Shown: piece after piece, positions 6,357 to 13,472 of the stretch
Layout of the letters: each line of letters starts with the position of its first letter
Position numbering within the stretch: position 1 is the stretch's first letter
Source of the DNA: RGIG5612 sp045600845
Lineage (GTDB): Bacteria; Bacillota; Clostridia; Lachnospirales; Lachnospiraceae
Reading direction: 5' to 3'
Length of the DNA: 21,843 nt
Assembly (NCBI GenBank): GCA_045600845.1
Contig: JAZRYR010000014.1
Coordinates: forward strand, 1-21,843
Position numbers and translations under genes: made by a program
Notes under the pieces: model-generated
What the model saw: the letters and a program-made list of their open reading frames with translations, nothing else
Told to the model about the DNA's origin: nothing
The model's database searches: none

Positions 6357-7009
6357 GGTAATTCTTCCAACATTACCAAAGATTTAAAAGTTTTATCTAC
6401 ATACCGGTTCAACAGGGTCTTTACGATATCGGTAAACTCCGCCAGAACCGGTTCCGTCAGACGGAAGGTATACAGTTTTTCTATCGGCATGGTCTTAACA
6501 AAGCGGATCGCGTAAGCCGTCGATGGATCCAGTTCAAACCGGCTTTTTATATTCTCGATATCCGGGCAAATGCCGTTGATTTCCAGTATTTTTAACTCGT
6601 AGATTCCCCGCACCAGCCGGTTATCCAAACTTTCAAGGCCCAGAGCCCGTAAAGACTGATATACCAGTTTTAAGGTCGGAGTGGCATCTAATCCTTCTTT
6701 GGTAAAATAAGAAGCTAATTCCAGAAAGTAGAAGCCGTAATAAGTATGTTCTACATCGGTTGTCAGTTGTTCAAAGTAGTTGGCAATTTTTGCTGAATTC
6801 AGGCTATAAGAATTTCTTCCTTCATACAGTTCAAACTCTCCAAAGGCAAAAATTCTGGTAGGGGCCACGAGAGGAGATGATGGCTTCCTTGCACCATGGG
6901 CAAAAGCCGAAATCTTACCTAAGGAATCGGTAAGAATCTCTATGCGTCGGTCGTATTCCCCTATTGGCATGACCGATATCACCATACCCCTGACTTTAAT
7001 CGTGTTCAA
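6353..7009 (-). CDS. recO: DNA repair protein RecO (short form)
   Basis: RecO acts with RecF and RecR to load RecA on SSB-coated gaps and to anneal strands. The 218-residue product has the N-terminal OB-fold opening (VRGMVISVMPIGEYDRRIEILT, with the conserved GEYD/GENDR-like turn) and the FAHGARKPSS loop that follows. The C-terminal helical region is present, but the CxxC...CxxC zinc site of many RecO proteins is missing: only one Cys (GICPD) is left. The start is TTG at 7009, chosen because TAGGAG lies six bases upstream and the family begins at this point; the ATG eight codons later would cut the first strand. It lies 13 bases after era, as in many Firmicutes, in the same operon. Confidence 0.9.
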   Translation of the reverse strand: MNTIKVRGMVISVMPIGEYDRRIEILTDSLGKISAFAHGARKPSSPLVAPTRIFAFGEFELYEGRNSYSLNSAKIANYFEQLTTDVEHTYYGFYFLELASYFTKEGLDATPTLKLVYQSLRALGLESLDNRLVRGIYELKILEINGICPDIENIKSRFELDPSTAYAIRFVKTMPIEKLYTFRLTEPVLAEFTDIVKTLLNRYVDKTFKSLVMLEELP

Positions 7010-7022
7010 CTTAGCTCCTATA

Positions 7023-7961
7023 CTATTTCTTCGTCTCGTATCCGAAATTCTTCAGCATGGCATCGCTGTCACGCCATTCTTTCCTTACCTTAACCCAAAG
7101 TTTCAGATTAACTTTCGTTTCGGTCAGCTGTTCAATATCCCTGCGGGCGATGGTTCCGATTTTCTTCAGCATTTCACCACCCTTTCCGATAACGATTCCT
7201 TTATGGGAATCTTTTTCGCAGATAATGGTTGCCTCGATATCTACAATCGGCTCCTTATAAACAGAACCCGCTCCATTCTTTATGGTTTTTACCCTTTCAT
7301 GATATTTATCAATTACTACCGCGATACCATGTGGCACTTCATCACTTAAGCAATATAAGGCCTTTTCCCGGATGGTTTCTGCCACAATCTGTTTCATCGG
7401 CTGATCCGTTAAGGTATCTTCATCGTAGAAGTAAGGTCCAAAAGGCAGGTATTTATAAAGCTGTTCTAAAAGAGTATCTACATTCTTATTTTCTCTTGCG
7501 GAAATTGGAATGATCTCGGCAAAATCAAAGGTCTTCCGATAGGTATCAATAAACTCAAACACATCATCCTTGTCCACACTGTCGATCTTATTCATAACCA
7601 AAAGAACCGGAAGATTTACCTTTTTCAGTTCTTCCAGAATATATTGCTCCCCTTTTCCGATAAAGTTGGAAGGTTCTACCAGCATCATGATGACATCTGC
7701 ATCGGCAATGGTACTTAAGGCAGCATCCAGCATATATTCTCCTAATTTATTCTTCGCCTTATTGATTCCCGGCGTATCCAGGAAAACGATTTGGCCCCGA
7801 TCATCGGTATAGACCGTTTGGATACGGTTTCTGGTAGTCTGGGGCTTATTGGAAGTAATGGCAATCTTCTGGCCGATGAGGCGGTTCATTAATGTAGATT
7901 TTCCTACATTCGGTCTTCCGATAATTGCTACATAACCCGATTTTGTCTGATAATTTTCCAT
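7023..7961 (-). CDS. era: Ribosome assembly GTPase Era
   Basis: Era is an essential GTPase that binds the 3' end of 16S rRNA and helps mature the 30S subunit. The 312-residue protein has the normal length. G1 is GRPNVGKS (15-22), G3 is DTPG (62-65), G4 is NKID (124-127) and G5 is SAR (154-156). The C-terminal KH RNA-binding domain has its GKGG loop at 259-262. It starts 12 bases after the stop of the M16 peptidase gene and ends 13 bases before recO, so it is cotranscribed with both. The era-recO pair is a well-known Firmicute neighbourhood. No unusual residue was found. Confidence 0.97.
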   Translation of the reverse strand: MENYQTKSGYVAIIGRPNVGKSTLMNRLIGQKIAITSNKPQTTRNRIQTVYTDDRGQIVFLDTPGINKAKNKLGEYMLDAALSTIADADVIMMLVEPSNFIGKGEQYILEELKKVNLPVLLVMNKIDSVDKDDVFEFIDTYRKTFDFAEIIPISARENKNVDTLLEQLYKYLPFGPYFYDEDTLTDQPMKQIVAETIREKALYCLSDEVPHGIAVVIDKYHERVKTIKNGAGSVYKEPIVDIEATIICEKDSHKGIVIGKGGEMLKKIGTIARRDIEQLTETKVNLKLWVKVRKEWRDSDAMLKNFGYETKK

Positions 7962-7973
7962 ATTCTGCTTACT

Positions 7974-10895
7974 TTACTCAAATAAATTCTTTGTGGTGAC
8001 AAATAATTCTTTATCTTCTTCTATTTTCTTTTCATTTCCTACTACACAGATATATCCGCCTTCGAAGGCTTTTCTCATAAGAGGTGCTAAAGCACGGATA
8101 TCTTCCTGCGTGCAGTCAATGGTTGCTAACCGGTTTTTAAGGGCTTCCTCTTCCGTCAGATCCATAAGATAGGACATCATATCCCGGGATCCTTTCGATG
8201 CCGGGGACATCGGAGTATCAACATTACTCATCGTTCCGATCACATATTTGGTCATTTCCCTTTCCTCCACGGAGAAATTTTCAATATATTCCGGAACGCC
8301 TTCAAAAATTTCGTTGGACCTAGCCAGATTCGGATCCCGATAAGTTACAAAGACACAGGTCCCCAGACTGGTAAAGGAGCACATGCATCCATAAGCCCCG
8401 CCCTGAACACGGATATTGAACCACAGGTATTCATAGCTCATAATCGTCTTCAAAACTCTCAATGGTCCTGTAAAATCAAAACCTCCCTCCGAATAACGTC
8501 CGGCTCTGGCTACATATTGGATTCCTGCAGACGTCTTAAAGCCTTCGTTTTTCTTTTCCGGAAGGACCTCATCTGCATAAGCATAACCATTCTGCCGGAG
8601 TTTCGGCATCGCTTCTGGAAGCCGGTCCGCCATTTTCTCCAGACGGTTCATGAAAATATCCAGCCCCTCCTTATCGCCGGTAAAGCTGATAATGCAACGT
8701 CCTTTGGTCAGCTGATCCATAACATCTTTGATATTTTCAATCAGGTTTTCTTTTTCCCTGTCAAAATTCTTTTCCAGATTTTCTACGAACTTATAAAACT
8801 CAATACCGTTCATTAATTCTTTTACCGCATCCGGTTTTGAGAAATAAGACAAAGCTCTTACAACGGCCCCGATATGGCCACTCTGATTCAAGGACATCTG
8901 CAGCTTGCTCTTTAATTCGGCAATCAGCTCATAAAGACGGGTTGTGTCCTCGTAGGAACTGCGGAAAAGCACCTCCTCAATAAGGTCGAAAGCTTTATCC
9001 ATATTCCCATATAAAGCTCTGGTGGAAACATCCGCCAGAACAGAAAAATGCTTCGGATCTTTTTTATCGGTATAAACGCCGGCTTCCAAAGAAAGGCCTC
9101 CGGTAAAACTATTAATGTCGTTATTTAACTCTGCATAGGTGTGCTCAGCGGTATCTACAAAGCTGAAAATAGATTTCAACAGGCTAAGATACGGCAACTG
9201 ATCCATCGGAATCTTATTGGCATCGAAAATAATGCTGGCATAACCGATTCCATTGGTAAAATAATTATGGAAAATAACCGGAATCCCCTTCACTTCGAAT
9301 TCTTCATTCAGGAAAGGTTCGCTTTCCCGCTTAATATCTTCTCTGGAAAGAAGCGGAATGCAGGTTAAATTTTCCGGATTTTCTTCAGCTTCCTGATACT
9401 CGGCTAAAGCTTTCGTATCGTCGATGAGGCTTTGCAGTTCCTCCGCAGATAAACTATTCTTAAATTCTTCTAATCTCTTTGCTAGCTTTTCTTCTTTTTC
9501 TGCCATAAGTCCTTTTTTCGGTACCAGAGACAGTAATGAAGAATGCGGATTATTCTGAAGATACTTCCAGACCAGATTTTCAAAATAACCGGTTTCAATA
9601 TTTTCTCTTAGGAACCGGAAGGTTTCACTGCATTCGATGTGCATTAAAGGCGAGCCTTCATAAAGCCAGCTGTCCAGACAGTTCAATCCATATATAAGTC
9701 CCTTTGGATAACCGCCAAAGTCCGCTTCTTTATACTTAAATTCCAAAGAATTCAGACTGGCGATCAAAGAACTTTTATTGATGCCTTCGTTGATTGCCTT
9801 TTCAAACTCTTCGTTGATTATTGCCAGGAACCGGTCCGCTTGTTCTTCATTGGCATTTTTCGCAACAATATTAAAATAAGGCTGCAGGATTCCGTTTTCA
9901 TAGGACGAGAGAATATCTTTACCGATACCTTCCTTCAGGAGCCGGTCCCGTACCGGAGCTCCCTGCGTATCCACAAGGGCATAAAGGATCATCTGCATCG
10001 CATAATAACCGGCAGGATTCAGATTATCTCCGCAGACAAGACTATAGGAAAGATAGGTATTGTCCTTCTCTTCCTCATCTTCCGCGATTGGATAGTATTT
10101 TTTATCCCAATGCATCTTTTCAAAGGCCGGCTGCATCTGGATGGTAGAATCTACGTCAAGGGCCTCAAACTGTCCCAGATAATGCTCGTCCAGATATTCC
10201 AGACGTTCTTCCATATCCATATCCCCATACAGATAAATAAAACTGTTGGATGGATGGTAATATTTTCTATGAAAATCCAGAAAAGCATCATAAGTCAGCG
10301 TTGGAATGAATTCCGGGTCACCACCGGACTCTACCCCATAGGTCGTGTCCGGGAATAACATGTTCATGGTTTCTCGTTCCAGAACACCTTCCGGAGATGA
10401 AAAAGCCCCTTTCATCTCGTTATAAACAACGCCATTATAAATAATCGGGTCTTCTGCACTTTCAATCTTGTAGCTCCAGCCTTCCTGCTTCAGGATTTCC
10501 GGATGATGATAAATATTCGGATGGAAAACAGCATCCAAATAAACATCCATTAAATTCTGAAAATCCTTATCATTTCGGCTGGCTACGGGATAAACCGTTT
10601 TGTCCGGGTAAGTCATGGCATTCAGGAACGTATTTAAGGACCCTTTTACCAGTTCTACGAAAGGATCTTTCAACGGATACTTTTCACTGCCACAGAGAAC
10701 AGAATGCTCCATAATATGCGCCACTCCGGTATCATCCTTTGGTGGTGTACGGAAGCCAACATAAAACACCTTGTTATCATCGTCATTGGAGAGAAGAAAT
10801 ATCCTGGCGCCCGTCTTTTTATGTTTCAGCAAGAATGCCTGACTGTTCAGGTCTTTTACTTCCTTCTCAAATACAACTTCATACTTATCACTCAT
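7974..10895 (-). CDS. M16C zinc metallopeptidase (presequence-protease-like)
   Basis: This 973-residue protein has the size and layout of M16C peptidases (the Cym1/PreP group, insulinase superfamily), which fold as a closed chamber and degrade short peptides. The inverted zinc motif HIMEH (H60, E63, H64) and the distal glutamate in NEMKGAF (E160) are intact, so the N-terminal half is catalytic. The C-terminal half carries the substrate-binding VQGGAYG motif in its last quarter. No signal peptide is seen; the enzyme is probably cytoplasmic. GGAGGG lies about 8 bases before the ATG. The start overlaps the ftsY stop by 8 bases (ATGAGTGA), which suggests translational coupling. What peptides it clears is unknown; leftover signal peptides would be an attractive guess given ftsY next door. 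Confidence 0.92.
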   Translation of the reverse strand: MSDKYEVVFEKEVKDLNSQAFLLKHKKTGARIFLLSNDDDNKVFYVGFRTPPKDDTGVAHIMEHSVLCGSEKYPLKDPFVELVKGSLNTFLNAMTYPDKTVYPVASRNDKDFQNLMDVYLDAVFHPNIYHHPEILKQEGWSYKIESAEDPIIYNGVVYNEMKGAFSSPEGVLERETMNMLFPDTTYGVESGGDPEFIPTLTYDAFLDFHRKYYHPSNSFIYLYGDMDMEERLEYLDEHYLGQFEALDVDSTIQMQPAFEKMHWDKKYYPIAEDEEEKDNTYLSYSLVCGDNLNPAGYYAMQMILYALVDTQGAPVRDRLLKEGIGKDILSSYENGILQPYFNIVAKNANEEQADRFLAIINEEFEKAINEGINKSSLIASLNSLEFKYKEADFGGYPKGLIYGLNCLDSWLYEGSPLMHIECSETFRFLRENIETGYFENLVWKYLQNNPHSSLLSLVPKKGLMAEKEEKLAKRLEEFKNSLSAEELQSLIDDTKALAEYQEAEENPENLTCIPLLSREDIKRESEPFLNEEFEVKGIPVIFHNYFTNGIGYASIIFDANKIPMDQLPYLSLLKSIFSFVDTAEHTYAELNNDINSFTGGLSLEAGVYTDKKDPKHFSVLADVSTRALYGNMDKAFDLIEEVLFRSSYEDTTRLYELIAELKSKLQMSLNQSGHIGAVVRALSYFSKPDAVKELMNGIEFYKFVENLEKNFDREKENLIENIKDVMDQLTKGRCIISFTGDKEGLDIFMNRLEKMADRLPEAMPKLRQNGYAYADEVLPEKKNEGFKTSAGIQYVARAGRYSEGGFDFTGPLRVLKTIMSYEYLWFNIRVQGGAYGCMCSFTSLGTCVFVTYRDPNLARSNEIFEGVPEYIENFSVEEREMTKYVIGTMSNVDTPMSPASKGSRDMMSYLMDLTEEEALKNRLATIDCTQEDIRALAPLMRKAFEGGYICVVGNEKKIEEDKELFVTTKNLFE

Positions 10896-11745
10896 TAAAT
10901 AATCCCTCCGCGTATTCTTTTGGGTTAAAGCGTACTAAATCCGCAGCCCCTTCTCCTACGCCTGTGTACATCACTGGAATTCCCAATTCTTTCGTTATGG
11001 CAACCGCGATACCGCCCTTTGCAGTGCCATCCATTTTTGTAAGAATTACTCCGTCTACTTTCATGATTTCTTTAAATTCTTTCGCCTGCTGGAGAGCGTT
11101 CTGACCCGTAGTCGCATCCAGAACGATAATATTGGTACGACTTGCTTCGCCAAATTCTGCTGCCAGTATTTTGTCAATTTTTGCCAGCTCATTCATCAGG
11201 TTTTTCTTATTATGAAGGCGTCCGGCGGTATCACAGAGCATCAAATCTGCGTCTCTGGCTTTTGCTGCACGGGCAGCATCAAATACAACAGAGCCTGGAT
11301 CCGACCCTTCGTTACCAGTCACCATAAAACAACCGGTTCTTTCCGACCAGATTTTCAGCTGGTCTGCAGCCGCTGCGCGGAACGTATCCGCACCGGCTAA
11401 AATAACTTTTTTTCCTTCATCAGAATAACGCTTCGCCAGTTTTCCGATGCTGGTAGTTTTTCCGACCCCATTAACACCGATGACAAGAACGGCACTCTTT
11501 TGATTTTCAAAATCATAAAGGCCTTCCGGCTGAGTCATGATTTCCGTAATCTTTGAAATCATGAAAGCCTTGGCATCGTCCTGGTTTTTTACTTCTCGGT
11601 AAAGAACGTTTAATTTTAGGCTTTCCACCAGTTCTTCCGTCGCCGTTACGCCCATATCTCCCATGAATAAGGTTTCTTCTACCTCTTCATAATAATCATC
11701 ATCTATTTTTGCTCCGCTATTAAATAATCTTGAAAAAAATCCCAT
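10888..11745 (-). CDS. ftsY: Signal recognition particle receptor FtsY
   Basis: FtsY is the membrane-associated receptor of the signal recognition particle and brings ribosomes with nascent membrane proteins to SecYEG. The 285-residue product contains only the N and G domains; the long acidic A domain of E. coli is absent, as in many Firmicutes. The N-terminus MGFFSRLF is an amphipathic lipid-binding helix. G1 is GVNGVGKTT (90-98), the DTFRAAA loop 120-126, G3 DTAGR (172-176) and G4 TKMD (236-239). GGAGGA lies close before the ATG. It follows rbgA by 21 bases and overlaps the M16 gene by 8. Ffh is not in the window. Confidence 0.96.
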   Translation of the reverse strand: MGFFSRLFNSGAKIDDDYYEEVEETLFMGDMGVTATEELVESLKLNVLYREVKNQDDAKAFMISKITEIMTQPEGLYDFENQKSAVLVIGVNGVGKTTSIGKLAKRYSDEGKKVILAGADTFRAAAADQLKIWSERTGCFMVTGNEGSDPGSVVFDAARAAKARDADLMLCDTAGRLHNKKNLMNELAKIDKILAAEFGEASRTNIIVLDATTGQNALQQAKEFKEIMKVDGVILTKMDGTAKGGIAVAITKELGIPVMYTGVGEGAADLVRFNPKEYAEGLFNE

Positions 11746-11766
11746 ATATTCCTCCGGTATTGTAAA

Positions 11767-12636
11767 TTAGTATTCCTCCGGGCTTTCCAAAGAAAGCTGT
11801 CCCAGTTTTCCATTCCGGAAATTCTCCAGCAGAAGATTGGCTGCCTTTAAAAAGTCGATTTCACCGCCCTTGGCAACACAGCCACGGATCGTTCCAATCG
11901 CTTCTAATACTGCAGCTTCCGGTTTCACCGGGTATTTATCATAATCGATATTTTCCAGTCCATAAGAATTAGAAATCAGTCCCGGATATCGCTTTTCCAG
12001 GACTTTTATCAGCTCCATGGCCAATTCTTCGATATTCATGATTTCGTCTTTAATGGAGCCGATCAGGGCCAGTTTCAGGCCTACGCTCTGGTCTTCAAAT
12101 TTCGGCCATAAAATACCCGGCGTATCTAAAAGCTCCAAAGTGGAACTTAAACGAATCCATTGTTTTCCCGTAGTAACGCCCGGTTTATTTCCCGTCTTTG
12201 CCACTGCCTTCTTCGCATAGGTATTAATAAACGTCGACTTGCCCACATTCGGAATACCCACAACCATGGCACGAACCGGTCGATTCTTAATTCCCCTTTT
12301 CCGGTCCCGTTCAATTTTTGCCGCACAGGCTTTCTGGACAACGGCATTAATCTGCTTCATGTCGCCAATATTTTTCGAATTGATCCTACAGACATTCAAA
12401 TTCTTTTCCTCAAAGTAACGGAACCATTTTTCTGTTTCCTTCTTATCTGCCAGATCGGTTTTATTCAACAAAATCAGACGAGCCTTGCTTCCTGCAATCT
12501 CGTCAATGTCTGGATTCCGCGAGCTTAAAGGAACCCTCGCGTCTAAAAGCTCAATGACCAGGTCAATCAGCTTTATATCCTCCATCATCTGTCTTTTTGC
12601 TTTGGTCATATGACCAGGATACCATTGAAAATTCAT
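11767..12636 (-). CDS. rbgA: Ribosome biogenesis GTPase RbgA (YlqF)
   Basis: RbgA is a circularly permuted GTPase that acts late in 50S subunit assembly. The 289-residue protein begins with the conserved QWYPGHM motif, so the ATG at 12636 is right. The G motifs occur in permuted order: G4 NKTD (58-61), then G1 GIPNVGKST (127-135), then G3 DTPG (171-174). The C-terminal RNA-binding helical domain follows. It is the first gene of the rbgA-ftsY-M16-era-recO operon. The -10 box ends only eight bases before the start codon, and no Shine-Dalgarno sequence is present, so its mRNA is predicted to be leaderless. In B. subtilis rbgA also lies downstream of rplS, as here, although separated in this genome by a terminator and a promoter. 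Confidence 0.96.
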   Translation of the reverse strand: MNFQWYPGHMTKAKRQMMEDIKLIDLVIELLDARVPLSSRNPDIDEIAGSKARLILLNKTDLADKKETEKWFRYFEEKNLNVCRINSKNIGDMKQINAVVQKACAAKIERDRKRGIKNRPVRAMVVGIPNVGKSTFINTYAKKAVAKTGNKPGVTTGKQWIRLSSTLELLDTPGILWPKFEDQSVGLKLALIGSIKDEIMNIEELAMELIKVLEKRYPGLISNSYGLENIDYDKYPVKPEAAVLEAIGTIRGCVAKGGEIDFLKAANLLLENFRNGKLGQLSLESPEEY

Positions 12637-12644
12637 AATAGCTT

Positions 12645-12673
12645 ATTGTACCAAAATAATTGGTTTATTTCAA
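12645..12673 (-). promoter_or_regulatory. Promoter of the rbgA operon
   Basis: TTGAAA (12668-12673) and TACAAT (12645-12650) are 17 bases apart on the minus strand. Only AAGCTATT separates the -10 from the ATG, so transcription should start within about two bases of the start codon. Confidence 0.8.
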
Positions 12674-12686
12674 TGAAGGGTGAATA

Positions 12687-12722
12687 AATCCCGAAAGCCG
12701 CACAAGGCGGCATTTCGGGATT
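12687..12722. repeat. 15-bp hairpin upstream of rbgA
   Basis: AATCCCGAAA-GCCGC and GCGGC-A-TTTCGGGATT form a 15-bp stem with one bulged base and an ACAAG loop. Read on the minus strand it is followed by TATTC, a poor U-tract. It could be a back-up terminator for transcripts arriving from rplS, or part of the neighbouring palindromic element. Confidence 0.7.
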
Positions 12723-12737
12723 GCACTATGGTCGTCA

Positions 12738-12850
12738 AATGCATTTGAGCCAAGCCATAGGCTTGCCCCTATGGGTGAAAAAGTCAGTTTGCGCAAGCAC
12801 GCTGGCTTTTTCACGCACAGGGGATGCACGCATGCTCAAATGCATTTTCC
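12738..12850. repeat. Palindromic MITE-like element with 6-bp flanking repeats
   Basis: The two halves are imperfect inverted copies. The outer arms share AAATGCATTTGAGC, itself opening with a perfect 10-bp palindrome. The inner arms pair CCCCTATGGGTGAAAAAGTC (12767-12786) with the complement of 12803-12822, about 17 of 20 positions. The centre is TTTGCGCAAGCA. TCGTCA occurs directly on both sides (12732-12737 and 12851-12856), as a target-site duplication would. It codes for nothing and lies between the rplS terminator and the rbgA promoter. It could also be a structured RNA, but no promoter points into it. Confidence 0.55.
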
Positions 12851-12863
12851 TCGTCACTTAAGC

Positions 12864-12898
12864 AAAAAAAGCGTTACGTATGAAATCATACATAACGC
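12864..12898 (-). terminator. Terminator of rplS
   Basis: Minus-strand arms GCGTTATGTATG (12887-12898) and CATACGTAACGC (12871-12882) form a 12-bp stem with one G-U and a 4-base loop, followed by seven U (12864-12870). It ends the rplS transcript 29 bases after the stop codon. Confidence 0.95.
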
Positions 12899-12926
12899 AA
12901 TTTTTCAAATCATTCTCACGGTTAAA

Positions 12927-13274
12927 TTATCTTAAAACTTCTTTAACCTTAGCAGCTTTACCAACACGGTCTCTTAAGTAGTTCAATTTTGCACGACGAA
13001 TCTTACCTCTTCTTACTACTTCGATTTTTTCGATGGTTGGTGAATGTAATGGCCATGTCTTTTCAACACCGATACCGTTAGAAGTTTTTCTAACTGTGAA
13101 GGTTTCTCTGGCTCCGCCATTCTGTCTCTTGAGAACTACTCCCTCAAAAACCTGGATTCTTTCTCTGTTGCCTTCTTTGATCTTGGCTGATACTCTGACG
13201 GTATCACCTACTCTGAAGTCGTCAACTTTCTCTTTCAGCTGACCTGCCTCGATCTTTTTAATGATTTCGTTCAT
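12927..13274 (-). CDS. rplS: 50S ribosomal protein L19
   Basis: L19 sits at the 30S-50S interface, near the A site side of bridge regions. The 115-residue product has the standard length. It shows the SH3-like barrel of L19: FRVGDTVRVSAKIKEG, then QVFEGVVLKRQ and FTVRKTSNGIGVEKTWPLHSP, ending in the basic RRGKIRRAKLNYLRDRVGKAAKVKE tail. AGGAGGT lies 8 bases before the ATG. It has its own promoter, a probable regulatory leader and its own strong terminator, so it is a single-gene unit. rpsP, rimM and trmD, which often precede rplS in other bacteria, are not here; hemW is upstream instead. Confidence 0.98.
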   Translation of the reverse strand: MNEIIKKIEAGQLKEKVDDFRVGDTVRVSAKIKEGNRERIQVFEGVVLKRQNGGARETFTVRKTSNGIGVEKTWPLHSPTIEKIEVVRRGKIRRAKLNYLRDRVGKAAKVKEVLR

Positions 13275-13367
13275 GTGTGTGACCTCCTAATTCAAATTTC
13301 GATGTTCTTAATACGTCTCCGGCACCCACATGAGCACCTGGTAAAAGCGGACCATCTGTTTCACAGC
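13275..13367 (-). promoter_or_regulatory. Probable L19 autoregulatory leader
   Basis: A leader of about 93 bases separates the predicted rplS transcript start from the ATG. It contains ATGGTCCGCT (minus strand) and a GC-rich hairpin at 13321-13340 (GGTGC/GTGCC with G-U pairs). Rfam describes an L19 leader upstream of rplS in Firmicutes, bound by L19 itself. Position, length and the GGTCCGC block agree with that, but I could not score the covariance model. Confidence 0.5.
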
Positions 13368-13373
13368 CCGATT

Positions 13374-13402
13374 AGTTTATCATAGCGTGCCTTCCTTTGC
13401 AA
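13374..13402 (-). promoter_or_regulatory. Promoter of rplS
   Basis: TTGCAA (13397-13402) and TAAACT (13374-13379) are 17 bases apart on the minus strand. It starts 70 bases after the hemW stop. Confidence 0.75.
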
Positions 13403-13472
13403 GGTTTTTTTCTTTATTTTTCGGCATTTTCAAGGTTTTTGTAAGCGGACAGAGTTCTTTATGACTTTTTTA

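Noticed and set aside
9840..10358. A 172-codon open frame on the plus strand opposite the M16 gene
   Set aside because: It lies fully antisense to a well-supported gene, has no ribosome site, and its translation shows no domain. It is a codon-bias shadow.
12738..12850. CRISPR repeat or phage attachment site
   Set aside because: The repeats are inverted, not direct and regularly spaced, and there is no cas gene, integrase or tRNA nearby.
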